DNA of 43,406 nucleotides, from NCBI GenBank assembly GCA_020847515.1, contig JADLBW010000149.1:1-43406 (forward strand), in the 5' to 3' direction. The first letter of the stretch is position 1; each line of letters opens with the position of its first letter. The translations under genes were made by a program, and so were the position numbers. Below, piece after piece: positions 33,955 through 42,715 of the stretch. This stretch comes from Pirellulales bacterium (GTDB taxonomy: Bacteria; Planctomycetota; Planctomycetia; Pirellulales; Lacipirellulaceae). The notes beneath the pieces are model-generated. The model was not told the origin of the DNA. It did no database searches and saw nothing but the letters and a program-made list of their open reading frames with translations.

Positions 33955-34533
33955 ATGGTTCGTACGCCCAGCACTATGTCGCCGCTCGGCATCGACGCCC
34001 CGGACTTCTGCCTGGTGAATGTCGACGGCCGGGAGGTAGCCCGGGACGATTTCCGCGATGCGCCGGCCCTGCTGGTGGTTTTCATGTGCAATCACTGCCC
34101 GTTCGTCGTCCACGTAGCCGACGAACTCGCGCGGCTTACGGCGGAGTATATGGCCCGCGGAGTCGCCGTGGTGGGGATCAATGCCAACGATGCGTCCCAA
34201 TATCCGGCTGATTCGCCCGAGCGAATGGTCGCCGAGGCCGAGGCGCGAGGCTACCAATTCCCGTATCTCTACGACGAGACGCAGGAGGTGGCACGCGCCT
34301 ATCACGCGGCGTGCACGCCGGACTTTTTCTTGTTCGACAAGAACCGGCGGTTGTTCTACCGCGGCCAGATGGACGATAGCCGCCCGCAGAGCGGGATCCC
34401 GGTGACCGGCCGAGACCTGCGGCTGGCGCTCGATGCGGTCCTGGCGGGGGAGGACCCTCCTGCCAGTCAGCATGCCAGCCTCGGATGCAACATCAAATGG
34501 CGGCCGGGCAACGAGCCGGATTATTTCGGCTAG
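33955..34533 (+). CDS. Redoxin/thioredoxin-family protein (AhpC/TSA type)
   Basis: A 192-residue thioredoxin-fold protein. The active-site region LLVVFMCNHCPFVVHVADEL has a CxxC (Cys45, Cys48) in the form CNHCPF typical of a widespread redoxin subgroup. The rest follows the fold: VAVVGINANDASQYPADSPE, YLYDETQEVARAYHAACTPDF with the cis-proline, LFYRGQMDDSRPQ, and a C-terminus with the family's LGCNIKWRPGNEPDYF. No signal peptide, so it should be cytoplasmic. Its substrate is unknown. The ATG at 33955 begins the conserved part; an upstream ATG at 33874 is in frame but unlikely. It is divergent from trxA and converges on ybdK. Confidence 0.9.
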   Translation: MVRTPSTMSPLGIDAPDFCLVNVDGREVARDDFRDAPALLVVFMCNHCPFVVHVADELARLTAEYMARGVAVVGINANDASQYPADSPERMVAEAEARGYQFPYLYDETQEVARAYHAACTPDFFLFDKNRRLFYRGQMDDSRPQSGIPVTGRDLRLALDAVLAGEDPPASQHASLGCNIKWRPGNEPDYFG

Positions 34534-34559
34534 GGCGCGCCGTTTCAGGGTGCGGGCGA

Positions 34560-35762
34560 TTAGATGGCCGGCGTAGAGGTCGCCGGTGCGCCCGGTGCAA
34601 ACTCTACGGCCGCTGGTCGCACGGTCGCTTGCGGCGGTTCGGTAGGCGAGATTCTCGCCTCGCGGGCCAGGCGCCGGACCGTTTCGGGGAGGCTGCCGGT
34701 TTCCTCGGCGAGCTGCATCTGGCGGTCGGCCCAGCTTGGCCCCGCGGCCAGGCTTCGGCAATGGTCGAGGTAGTCGCGGCAACCCAGATCGTCGGCCGTT
34801 GACTGAAGGCGATCTACGAGTCGGTCGACGATTTCCGGCACCGCGCGTACTTCGTAATTGAAGGCGTCGACCAATTGCGCCGCGAGGCCGTATCGGGCGG
34901 CGCGCCACTTGTTCTGACGGACCATCATGGGGTGGCAATCGTGCTGATAAGCGCCCTCGTCGATCTCATCGGACAGCGCTTTGACAAGGCAGTGAATCAG
35001 CGCCGCCAGCGCCAACGTATCGTCGAGATTTCCGGGCATATCGCACATGCGGATTTCCACGGTGCCGAAGTTGTGGTGGGGCCGTACGTCCCACCAGATC
35101 TCGCGGATCGTCTTGATGTAGCCGGTGCTGGTCATCTGATTGACGAGCCAGACGTATTCGCTCCAATTCCGCATCAGCGGCGGCAGGCCGGCCGTGGGGA
35201 GCATCTCCATGACCTTGGATCGATACGATTGAAGTCCCGTAGCTTGTCCTTCCCAGTACGGGCTGTTGCTCGACAGCGCTAGCAGCGTCGGGAGGTGGCG
35301 CAGGATGCGGTCGCAAATCATGACGGCCTTGTCGCCAGAGTCGACGCCGACATGCACGTGCAGGCCGAAGGTGAGCATGCGCCGCGCCAGAAGCTGCAAT
35401 TGGTCGACGAGCATGTGGTATCGCTCGTCGTCGGTAATCAACTGATCGCGGCAGAGGGCAAAAGGGTGCAGCCCGCCCCACCATAGCATCAAGCCTAGTT
35501 CGTCCGCCGCGGCTTCGACGACGCCCAGCCGCCCGCGGAGTTCCTTGTCGGCCTCCTTAATGCTCTCGCAGACGTCGGTATTGATCTCCAGCACCGATTG
35601 GATGATCTCGGGTTTAAAGTGCTTGCCGGTCTGATCGGGTAAACGCTCGGCGAGCCGCGCGAACGAGTTCGACAGGGCCATCGTCTGCACATCGAGCAAC
35701 CCCAGTTCGATTTCGATGCCGACGGTCGGCAGACGGTTAGCTTGGAATTCCAGGGTAGCCAT
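34560..35762 (-). CDS. ybdK: YbdK-type carboxylate-amine (glutamate-cysteine) ligase
   Basis: A 400-residue protein of the GCS2/YbdK family, whose members join glutamate to cysteine, weakly in E. coli. Conserved features are PTVGIEIELGLLDVQTMAL, KPEIIQSVLEINTDVC, LMLWWGGLHPFAL, MLTFGLHVHVGVDSGDKAV, LSSNSPYWEGQATGLQSYRS and WWDVRPHHNFGTVEIRMCD, which hold the metal- and ATP-binding acidic residues. The last 60 residues are Pro/Ala-rich and probably disordered. Its place beside a thioredoxin and a redoxin suggests low-molecular-weight thiol production. It converges on the redoxin gene, 26 bp between stops. Confidence 0.9.
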   Translation of the reverse strand: MATLEFQANRLPTVGIEIELGLLDVQTMALSNSFARLAERLPDQTGKHFKPEIIQSVLEINTDVCESIKEADKELRGRLGVVEAAADELGLMLWWGGLHPFALCRDQLITDDERYHMLVDQLQLLARRMLTFGLHVHVGVDSGDKAVMICDRILRHLPTLLALSSNSPYWEGQATGLQSYRSKVMEMLPTAGLPPLMRNWSEYVWLVNQMTSTGYIKTIREIWWDVRPHHNFGTVEIRMCDMPGNLDDTLALAALIHCLVKALSDEIDEGAYQHDCHPMMVRQNKWRAARYGLAAQLVDAFNYEVRAVPEIVDRLVDRLQSTADDLGCRDYLDHCRSLAAGPSWADRQMQLAEETGSLPETVRRLAREARISPTEPPQATVRPAAVEFAPGAPATSTPAI

Positions 35763-35990
35763 GCGGCGTCCTTCAGGTTACTGGCGGCAGCGCTGCTGAT
35801 GAGGCGACCGAAGCGCGATAGACGAAGTTTCGTGCTTGAGCCGGGACCCGGGGCGATGCGTCGCGCGGGGCTGGAACTGATTCGGGATGAAATATAGGAC
35901 GAGTTCGGCAGTAGCAAGTGGCGCCTGCCGCCGCGGAGATTTGGCCCCGCCGTGGGCGCTGAAGGAGTTATTAAACCATGCGGGAGCAAA

Positions 35991-37214
35991 TCACGCGCCA
36001 GTGTTCCCTTCTGTCGGCCGGCAGGCGAGTACTACGATTCGGGCGAGGAGTTTGGCGCCCAGCGGCAGAGCCCGTTCGTCGATGTCGAAGGTGGGCGTGT
36101 GCAGGGGCGTCACGGCCGCCAGGTCGCTGGCGACTCCCAAGCGAAACATGGCGCCGGGGCAACGTTCGAGGAAGCAGGCGAAGTCCTCGCTACCCATGCT
36201 GGGGCGCGCAATATTTCGCACGGTGACGCCGCCTGAGACGTCGACGGCGGCTTCATTAACCAGTCGCGTGGCGTCGGCGTCGTTGAACACTGAGGGTATG
36301 CTCGCGCCAAAGGAGACTTCGATTTGCGTGCGGGTAATACCCTCGACGCCGCGTACCACCTGGTTCATTTGTTCGATCGTGCGGGCGCGTACCGCGGCGT
36401 CGAGCGTGCGGAGGGTACCGTCGACGTCGACTTGTTCGGGAATGACGTTGGCGTTCTCTCCGCCGGCGATGCGGCCGAAGCTGAGCACGATGGCGTCGAG
36501 GCTGTCGTTGGCCCGCGGGACGAACTGGTAGAGTGCGCTGATGAGTTGAGCCGCCGCAGCGATGGGGTCGTGCGACTCGTGCGGCCGTGCGCCATGACCG
36601 CCGCGACCGCGAACCGTTATATGAATCGCGTCGCAATGTGCGGTGAAGGCGCCGGTTCGCACGCCGATTTCGCCGGCGCGGCGGGTGGGATCAGCGTGGA
36701 GTGCAAAGATGAAATCGACGTCTTCTAAAGCGCCCGCAGCCGCCATAGCGCGAGCGCCGGCCGCCGTTTCCTCGGCAGGCTGCAGTATGGCGCGCCAGTA
36801 CAGCGGCCAGGGCGCCTTTCCGGCCGCCTCCAGCCGCCGTAGGGCGAGGGCGGCGAACGTAACAATGGCAGCGTGAGCGTCGTGCCCGCAGGCGTGCATG
36901 ACCCCGTCGCGGGTGCTGCGGTAGGGGACCAGCTTCTCGTCGTGGATGCGCAGCGCATCGATGTCGCCGCGGATAGCGGCGCGCTTGGCGCCTTGGGGCA
37001 ACTGCGCGGGGCTATCAGCGATGACGCCGCACCCCTCCGGTCCCATGCGAACGGTGAGCCCTGCCTCGTCCAGCCGCTGATAAAGCAATAGGCTCGTTTC
37101 AAGCTCAGCGCCGCTCGGTTCAGGATGCGCGTGGAGATGGCGTCGCAGGGCTACGAGCTCGGCCGCAGAGTCGGCCACAATCGCGTCGAGGTGCTGTTTC
37201 CAGTCGGGACTCAC
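35991..37214 (-). CDS. M20D-family amidohydrolase
   Basis: A 407-residue di-metal amidohydrolase/aminoacylase of the M20D group (hippurate hydrolase, N-acyl-amino-acid hydrolases). Key motifs: RRHLHAHPEPSGAE, DALRIHDEK, the metal motif VMHACGHDAHAAIV, the catalytic Glu in ILQPAEETAAGARAM, FALHADPTRRAGEIG, the dimerisation domain GRGGHGARPHESHDPIAAAA and the C-terminal metal His in PLHTPTFDIDERAL. The substrate cannot be told from sequence. GTG at 37214 is preferred over TTG at 37238, but neither has a clear ribosome site. It lies between ybdK and mqnD on the same strand, with 180-230 bp gaps, so probably it is a separate unit. Confidence 0.9.
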   Translation of the reverse strand: MSPDWKQHLDAIVADSAAELVALRRHLHAHPEPSGAELETSLLLYQRLDEAGLTVRMGPEGCGVIADSPAQLPQGAKRAAIRGDIDALRIHDEKLVPYRSTRDGVMHACGHDAHAAIVTFAALALRRLEAAGKAPWPLYWRAILQPAEETAAGARAMAAAGALEDVDFIFALHADPTRRAGEIGVRTGAFTAHCDAIHITVRGRGGHGARPHESHDPIAAAAQLISALYQFVPRANDSLDAIVLSFGRIAGGENANVIPEQVDVDGTLRTLDAAVRARTIEQMNQVVRGVEGITRTQIEVSFGASIPSVFNDADATRLVNEAAVDVSGGVTVRNIARPSMGSEDFACFLERCPGAMFRLGVASDLAAVTPLHTPTFDIDERALPLGAKLLARIVVLACRPTEGNTGA

Positions 37215-37393
37215 GATAGCCAGGCTTCTGTTGAACAACTAGCGGCGTTGGGAACGCTTGATGCGAACCGAGGGCCTCAATTTGCTGGCAGGCCGTGCCG
37301 TCGAACAGGCGTCATCCCCGCTATCAGACGCCGTATGCCAACGTAAGACCGCCGCTTTTGCGCCCAGCATCTCCGGCGGGAAAGGGTTCGAGT

Positions 37394-38266
37394 TTACGGC
37401 CCAATAAATACAGGCTCCACCAATTCCGGCAAAATGCCGCGCTCATGTCCCATTTGCAAAAACTGCGCCACCGCCCGGCGGCCCTGCGGGCCGAAATCGA
37501 GCGTCCACTCATTGACGTACATGCCGACGAACTGGTCTGCCTGCCGAGGGTCGAGGTCTCGGCCATACTGCATGGCGTGCTGCAAGGCCTCCTGGCGATG
37601 GACGAGTCCGTACTTGATGCTCGCGTACAGAATTCGCTCGACTTCGCGCATGGTCGTCGCTCCGAGGTCGGTGCGAATGCCGTTGGCGCCGAGCGGCAGG
37701 GGCAGACCGGTCAACTCCTTCCACCAGGCGCCCAGGTCGACGATCAGCTTTAGCTGGCTCTGGGAGTAAGTAAGCTGTCCTTCATGGATGATCAAGCCGG
37801 CGTCGATGCGGCGATTCTGGTAACGGCCGTGCTGCACGACGCTGATGATTTCGTCGAACGGTACGACGACATGCTCGAAAGGCCGCTGGTCGAGACATAG
37901 CCGCAGCGCGAGAAAGGCGCTAGTCAGCGTGCCGGGCACGGCAATGGTCTTGCCCTCCAGCGACTCAAGCGGGCCGGCCTCGCGGGCGATGACCATCGGC
38001 CCGTAGCCGTCGCCCATGCTGGCGCCGCAGGAGCAAAGGGCGTACTTGTCGTGCAGGAACGCGTAGGCGTGGATGCTAAGGGCGGTCAGCTCCAGTTCGC
38101 CCTGGAATGCCCGTCGATTGAGCGTCTCGATGTCGACCAGTTCATGAGTGAACCGATAGGGGCCGACGTCGATGCAGTCGTTTGCCAGGGCATGGAACAT
38201 GAAGGCGTCGTCCGGGTCGGGGCTATGTCCGACCTGGATGAGCCGCTTGGCTTCTGTAACGGTCAC
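37394..38266 (-). CDS. mqnD: MqnD, 1,4-dihydroxy-6-naphthoate synthase (futalosine pathway)
   Basis: A 290-residue periplasmic-binding-protein-fold enzyme of the futalosine menaquinone route; MqnD converts cyclic dehypoxanthine futalosine to 1,4-dihydroxy-6-naphthoate. It has the family's start HSPDPDDAFMFHAL, then HELVDIETLNRRA, ALSIHAYAFLHDKYALCSCG, SMGDGYGPMVIARE, TIAVPGTLTSAFLALRL and DAGLIIHEGQLTYS. GTG at 38266 is chosen because GAGGAA sits five bases upstream and the frame before it is unlike the family. Other mqn genes are not nearby, as is usual for scattered futalosine genes. It implies a menaquinone-based respiratory chain. Confidence 0.92.
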   Translation of the reverse strand: MTVTEAKRLIQVGHSPDPDDAFMFHALANDCIDVGPYRFTHELVDIETLNRRAFQGELELTALSIHAYAFLHDKYALCSCGASMGDGYGPMVIAREAGPLESLEGKTIAVPGTLTSAFLALRLCLDQRPFEHVVVPFDEIISVVQHGRYQNRRIDAGLIIHEGQLTYSQSQLKLIVDLGAWWKELTGLPLPLGANGIRTDLGATTMREVERILYASIKYGLVHRQEALQHAMQYGRDLDPRQADQFVGMYVNEWTLDFGPQGRRAVAQFLQMGHERGILPELVEPVFIGP

Positions 38267-38606
38267 GGCATTCCTCGGTGAAACGGCAATCGAAGACCTC
38301 GCAGGTGCGCGAGTTCCTCCCATCGTACCGGGACTGGCGCGACAGGCGAAAGGGGCCCTGGCGGGGCAGCGCCTGGAGGCGGGTTGGCCTTTTCAGAGCG
38401 CGTAATGTGGAAGGAATCGCCGACGACCATATCTGGCGTCGACTCAAACGCCATTTAAAGAAATGGGGCGGAATCGGCGTCGCAGGCGCCTTGCAGAGCG
38501 GAAATGAACGCCGGCGTTCGATGAAGGCCTAGGCGCAGGGGCGCCTGCGCCTCGTCGAACATTCCGTGGCGTGCATGGTAGAAGAACCGCCGAACCGCGG
38601 TGGCGA
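38267..38606. other. Spacer between fliS and mqnD
   Basis: About 340 bp without a convincing gene; short open frames on both strands lack similarity or ribosome sites. It should contain the mqnD promoter and the end of the fliD-fliS transcript. No clear terminator seen. Confidence 0.35.
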
Positions 38607-39089
38607 TTAACCTTCGAGCGACAGGGTCGCTTGGGGTGCGGCGGGAAAGCCGCCGAGCGAGCGCAAGATCGGCGTCGGGCGATGCGGCGCCGGCGTGTGG
38701 ACGGCGGGGTTTTCGCGGAGCTTTTCGACGACGAGTTTCCAGGTCTCGCGTTCGATGGCGAGTAATTCGAGGGCCGACGTCAGGGCCGTCGCGTCGCGGT
38801 TTAGTTGCGCCGCGGCGAGCTGGCGGAACGCATACGCATATTCCTCCTCGAGTCGCTGCGAAATGGGGGTTTTGCCGGCGGCCACCCCCTGGATAAGGGC
38901 CTCGACGAGGTCGATCGCACGACTGAGCAGCCGAGCGCACTGGGCTTGCTGGTCCGTCTGCGTCCAAACCTGCTCTGCCTGGCGGCCAAACCGCAAGGCG
39001 CCGTCGAGCAGCATCAATTGCAGTTCCGGCTGCGAGGCGGCGGCGATGCGGGCATCCAAGTAGCGCGAGGCGCCGGCGAGTTGCGTCAT
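38607..39089 (-). CDS. fliS: Flagellar export chaperone FliS
   Basis: A 160-residue helical protein. FliS binds flagellin in the cytoplasm and stops early polymerisation. The family pattern is present though divergent: an N-terminal RYLDARIAAASQPELQLMLL (usually YxxxxVxTASPEELxLMLY), DGALRFGRQAEQV, LLSRAIDLVEALIQGV and the Tyr-containing EEEYAYAFRQLAAAQLNRD. The C-terminal 40 residues (Pro-rich, THE type LREN then APHRPTP) are an extension beyond the usual 125-135 residues. The gene follows fliD by 75 bp on the same strand, the typical order, which strongly supports the call. ATG at 39089 is chosen because similarity starts there. Confidence 0.85.
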   Translation of the reverse strand: MTQLAGASRYLDARIAAASQPELQLMLLDGALRFGRQAEQVWTQTDQQAQCARLLSRAIDLVEALIQGVAAGKTPISQRLEEEYAYAFRQLAAAQLNRDATALTSALELLAIERETWKLVVEKLRENPAVHTPAPHRPTPILRSLGGFPAAPQATLSLEG

Positions 39090-39164
39090 AGTGCGTACGA
39101 GACCAAGTGGGGCGGAGTGATAACCCAATTATCGGCGCCCGCCGTGCCGCCGCCGCAGTCGACG

Positions 39165-42100
39165 TTAGCTGCCCAGCGGCGCTACGGGCTGCAGTGCGGC
39201 AAGGGTGGTCTGGCTCTGCTGCAGCTTGGCGATGATGGACTCTAACTGATAGAACTGGGCCAGCAGCCGTTCCTGCTGCTTTTCCAGTTGCGAGCTGAAC
39301 CGCTCCAGGCGGTCTTCGTTGGCAGCGATGCTGTCCTGCAGCGAGTCGCTGCTGGAGGACAGCATGGAATTCTCGGCGCCGGCGAGGCGATCGACGGCGG
39401 CTGAGATCTTGGCCACCACGCCGGTGGTCGGCGTGGCCAGAAACTTCTGCACCTCTTCGGGATTTTTCGCAAAGGCCGATTGCAGCTTGCTCTTGTTGAG
39501 CTCCAGTTTGCCGTCGGCATCGACCGAGAGACCAATTTCGGTCAGCGACTCGAGGCTGCCCAGCCCGGCATACCGGTCGGTGAGCGCCCGCGAGAGGCGG
39601 CTATCGATCTGCAGGGCTTCGCTAGTGCCAAACAGCAGGCCGGTGGTCGCCGTCTCGGCGTCGAAGGAGGTAAGCTTGCCCAGATCGCTGCGGAGCGCAT
39701 TGTAGGCGTCGACGACGTCCTGCACCGCTTTTACCAGATCGGCGTCAGTCTGCTGAACGGTAACCGTCAGCGGCGTCTCGCTAGCGCCGGCCACCGTGAG
39801 ATCGACCCCGCCGACGGCGCCCTCGAACGTGTTGTCTGGCGAGCTGACCAGTATGCCGCCGCCCGTTGCGCCGCCGTTGCCGTACAGCAGCGCGGCGTCG
39901 CGGGCCTGGGCTACTTCGTGGAAGACAAGCCCCGAATCTTGGGCGTCAATTAACAGCTCATTGGCGGCGCCGGTCGCGTTGACGGCCAGCGACAGCCGAT
40001 AGCCGGCGCCGTCGAATACCGTGCTGGCGGTGACGCCGGCGCCGAGGTTGTTGATTTGCGCCGCCAAGGCGCCGAGACCTGTTTGCAGGGCGGAAGTCGA
40101 CGAGAAGGCCCCGGCGCCGTTGATAACCTGTTTGCCGCCGACGAGCTTCGCCTCGCCAGCGATCTTCAGATCGGCGGCGGCCGTTGAGTTGCGGTCGGCG
40201 ACGGTGAGCTTTTTAGGCCCGCCGGCCGTATCTTCCAGGTAAATGCCGTTGCCGGCGTCGTTAAGTCGGGCCGCGACGCCGACGCCGCCGGAAGCGGCTT
40301 TGGCATTGATGGCGTCGATCAGTTGGCCGATGGTCGTGATGCCGGCGTCGGCGCCGTTGAGGTCCAGGGCGAGGCTCCGCTGGCCGGTCGAATCGGTGAT
40401 GAGGACGTCTCCGCGGGCGATCCCCGCGCCTCCTTTGAGCGAAGCGAGCGTCACGGCGTCGCTGGAAACGTCGAGATCGTCCAGGTCGATCGAATACGAA
40501 GTCGTGCCGTCGACGACTTGCGTCGGCGCGCCTTCGAGGTCGATCGTCTTGCTGGTCCGGGTGAGGTTGAGCGACTGGGCGATATTGCCGCTGAGATCCT
40601 TAACGCCAAGCGCGCCCGTGCCGCCGGCCGTGTCGACCAGCAGGATGCCGTCGCCGGCGTCGTTGATGCGGGCCTCGACGCCGTTATCCAGCGCATTGAT
40701 CGCGTCGATCACGTCGCCGACGGTTTGTACTTCGGCGCCCAGCGGATTGAGATCGGCCGCCTTGCGCACTCCGGCGCTGTCGACGATCTGGATGTCGCCC
40801 ACGCTGACGCCCTTGCCGCCGTTGAGCGACGATAGCAGCGTGGCCTCGCCGATGGTCTGCCGCTTCAAGGCGCCCGAATTGACCGCCGCGGCGGCCTGAT
40901 TGATCGCGATGCCGAGCTTCGCGGCGGTTTCGGCAGCGTCGGCATCGGCGATGATAAGGTTGCCGCTGCCGCCTGACTGGTCGATGATCGTCAGGCCGTT
41001 GCGAGCCTGGTTGACCGCCGCGGCGACGTCGGCGGCGCTGCCGTTGATAAGCTCGATAACATCGCCCAGGGTTTCGGCAGCGGCCAGATCGATCGTGGCG
41101 ACGCCGCCACTGCGATCGGTGATGCTGATCTGGCCGAGGGCGCCCAGTCCCTGGCCGCCGTTGAGGCTCGCCAGCAGCGTATCGCGAAGGCCAGCGATGA
41201 GTCGCTCGCCTGAGAGCGTCGCTCCGGCAGCCGTATTCTCAATGCCCAGGTCGGTCGCCGCTCGGCTGGCCGCGCCGTTGGCGACGGCGAAACTGCCGGC
41301 GCCGCCGGAAAGGTCGGTGAGCGCCAAGCGGTTGCCGTCGGCCGAGATCGCCGCGGAAAGACGGGCCGGATCGGCGGCGTTGATCTGCGCCAGCACGTCG
41401 TCCAGCGTGGTAAGGTCGTGCAGGTCGATGGCCAGGGCCGTGCCGTCTGACAGGGTGATGTCGAGATCGGTCACCCCTTCGCGGGTCGTGTGGACGCCGA
41501 GGCCGTCGTTGAGCGCCGTGAGCTTCGTGGCGCCGGCGAGCCGGTACACGTCGCCGCCGGTCGCTTGAGCGGCGGCCACGCTGATCCCAGCCAATCCCAG
41601 TCCGGCGGCCGTCGTGCCGCCGGCGACCTCCTGCACCACGAGGTTGCCCGCGCCGCCGGAGGAATCGGTCAGCACGAAGGCGTCGCCGCTGGTCGAGGCG
41701 GTGACGGCGACGTCGGCGGTCGTGTTAATCGCCGCCAGCACGTCGTCGACCGTGCGGGCGAACGTGAGGTCGACGACGGCCGAATCCCCGTTGCGGTCGG
41801 TAATGCGGATTTTGCCGCGCGGCACGCCAGCGCCGCCGTTGAGCTGGTCGAGCGACGCTCCCTTGTCGAGAAAGCCGCCGTAGCGAAATGAGAACGTGCC
41901 GCTGCCGAGGCTGGCGGTCGATGAATCGAACGCCTGGCTGATAAGCTGTTGCGCTGAGGCGACTTGCACCGGGCGGACCTGGAAGGCCCCCACGGCCGGC
42001 GTGCCGCTGGCGGGCAGCGACGCTTGCAGCAGGTCCTTGTTAGACGACGCGACTTGGCGCGACGTGAAAACACTCGTGGACTTCAACTTGTTGACGGCGA

Positions 42101-42278
42101 ACTGAAAGGCGAGCAGCCGCGAGCCGAGCGTATCGAGGGCCGTCTGCTCCTGCTTGAGCGCTTCGTTGCGGCTTTTCAACAGATCGCGCGGCCGGGCCGC
42201 AACGGCCATAAGCTGCTTGACCGTGCCGTCGATATCGAGCCCGGTGATCAGCCCGACGCTGGAAGTGATTCTACCCAT
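39165..42278 (-). CDS. fliD: Flagellar filament cap protein FliD, enlarged
   Basis: A 1037-residue FliD, the cap on the flagellar filament that folds exported flagellin. FliD_N covers about 1-110 (SSVGLITGLDIDGTVKQLM, then a heptad region to 70 that should pair with the C-terminal helices). About 142-706 are five copies of a roughly 90-110-residue module of the flagellin hook IN type: SLNGGxGV, xIxITD, DVIxAIN, then LxDxSGGxGNL. A canonical last half-unit follows (LAAQINNLGAGVTASTVFDG, about 737-756). FliD_C runs about 845-1037, ending in a long coiled coil (SIAANEDRLERFSSQLEKQQ). The usual length is 430-700, so this one is unusually long. A GCCGATAA element lies 240 bp upstream. Confidence 0.93.
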   Translation of the reverse strand: MGRITSSVGLITGLDIDGTVKQLMAVAARPRDLLKSRNEALKQEQTALDTLGSRLLAFQFAVNKLKSTSVFTSRQVASSNKDLLQASLPASGTPAVGAFQVRPVQVASAQQLISQAFDSSTASLGSGTFSFRYGGFLDKGASLDQLNGGAGVPRGKIRITDRNGDSAVVDLTFARTVDDVLAAINTTADVAVTASTSGDAFVLTDSSGGAGNLVVQEVAGGTTAAGLGLAGISVAAAQATGGDVYRLAGATKLTALNDGLGVHTTREGVTDLDITLSDGTALAIDLHDLTTLDDVLAQINAADPARLSAAISADGNRLALTDLSGGAGSFAVANGAASRAATDLGIENTAAGATLSGERLIAGLRDTLLASLNGGQGLGALGQISITDRSGGVATIDLAAAETLGDVIELINGSAADVAAAVNQARNGLTIIDQSGGSGNLIIADADAAETAAKLGIAINQAAAAVNSGALKRQTIGEATLLSSLNGGKGVSVGDIQIVDSAGVRKAADLNPLGAEVQTVGDVIDAINALDNGVEARINDAGDGILLVDTAGGTGALGVKDLSGNIAQSLNLTRTSKTIDLEGAPTQVVDGTTSYSIDLDDLDVSSDAVTLASLKGGAGIARGDVLITDSTGQRSLALDLNGADAGITTIGQLIDAINAKAASGGVGVAARLNDAGNGIYLEDTAGGPKKLTVADRNSTAAADLKIAGEAKLVGGKQVINGAGAFSSTSALQTGLGALAAQINNLGAGVTASTVFDGAGYRLSLAVNATGAANELLIDAQDSGLVFHEVAQARDAALLYGNGGATGGGILVSSPDNTFEGAVGGVDLTVAGASETPLTVTVQQTDADLVKAVQDVVDAYNALRSDLGKLTSFDAETATTGLLFGTSEALQIDSRLSRALTDRYAGLGSLESLTEIGLSVDADGKLELNKSKLQSAFAKNPEEVQKFLATPTTGVVAKISAAVDRLAGAENSMLSSSSDSLQDSIAANEDRLERFSSQLEKQQERLLAQFYQLESIIAKLQQSQTTLAALQPVAPLGS
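39927..41855 (-). repeat. Tandem protein modules inside fliD
   Basis: Five related modules (starting near codons 142, 252, 366, 480 and 611) plus a half-unit near 737-784. Each begins LxxLNxGxG, continues with a xIxITD strand, a TVxDVIxAIN helix and ends LxDxSGGxG. They are well diverged, so the duplication is old. Confidence 0.75.
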
Positions 42279-42315
42279 GAAGAAGTATCAAGCGCAGCAG
42301 TCTTGCGGAATCGCC

Positions 42316-42688
42316 GAGGTCAGGATGCTTTTGCGACTAAAGGTCCGGCGCTATCGGCAAACTCGCTAGCCGCGACAAAATCTTCGCTTCTCGCCCAAGC
42401 GTTAACGGGGTGGGGATGCGATTGCGACGGGGAAGCCTGCTAGCACCGCCGCTTCGGCAGTCGCCAAAGAATGCGGCGTGCTTTGGGGGCAGCGCAAGTT
42501 CTTCGGCGTATCCGGATTTATCGGCAAGGTTTGGCTGAGCGGTATAGCTTCTTTTTGGAAGAGCCGGGGTCGGAGCGGTACGGGGTCGGGATGCTTTTGC
42601 GACTGGGGGGCTAAACTTGCTGGCGGAGTCGCCAGTCGCAAAAGAATCCCGACCCCTTTGCCGCCAGTCGCGAAAGAATCCCGACCCC
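42316..42688. repeat. REPIN-like cluster of 21-26-bp inverted repeats
   Basis: A family of units with core GGGATNCTTTTGCGACTGG occurs at least six times in the fliD spacer. Plus-orientation copies: 42316-42339, 42407-42432 (degenerate) and 42582-42606. Minus-orientation copies: 42456-42476 (degenerate), 42632-42656 and 42664-42688. Copies 42582-42606 and 42632-42656 are perfect inverted partners except one base, around a 25-base loop. 42407-42432 and 42456-42476 form an older pair with a 23-base loop. Paired palindromes like these are the hallmark of REPINs. The rest of the spacer holds no convincing gene. Confidence 0.75.
42518..42544 (-). promoter_or_regulatory. Candidate sigma-28 (FliA) promoter of fliD-fliS
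   Basis: On the minus strand GCCGATAA (42518-42525) is an exact match to the flagellar sigma-28 -10 element. At the standard 15-base spacing the -35 position reads TACC (42541-42544) against consensus TAAA, a poor match, although CCAAACC lies between. A second weaker GCCGATAG lies at 42351-42358. The distance to the fliD ATG is about 240 bp. Confidence 0.35.
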
Positions 42689-42715
42689 TTTTGGGGCGAC
42701 CCCCCAGGGCGGCGG

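Noticed and set aside
38278..38532. Plus-strand frame of 84 codons in the fliS-mqnD spacer
   Set aside because: Begins antisense to the mqnD ribosome site, Arg/Trp-rich, no motif.
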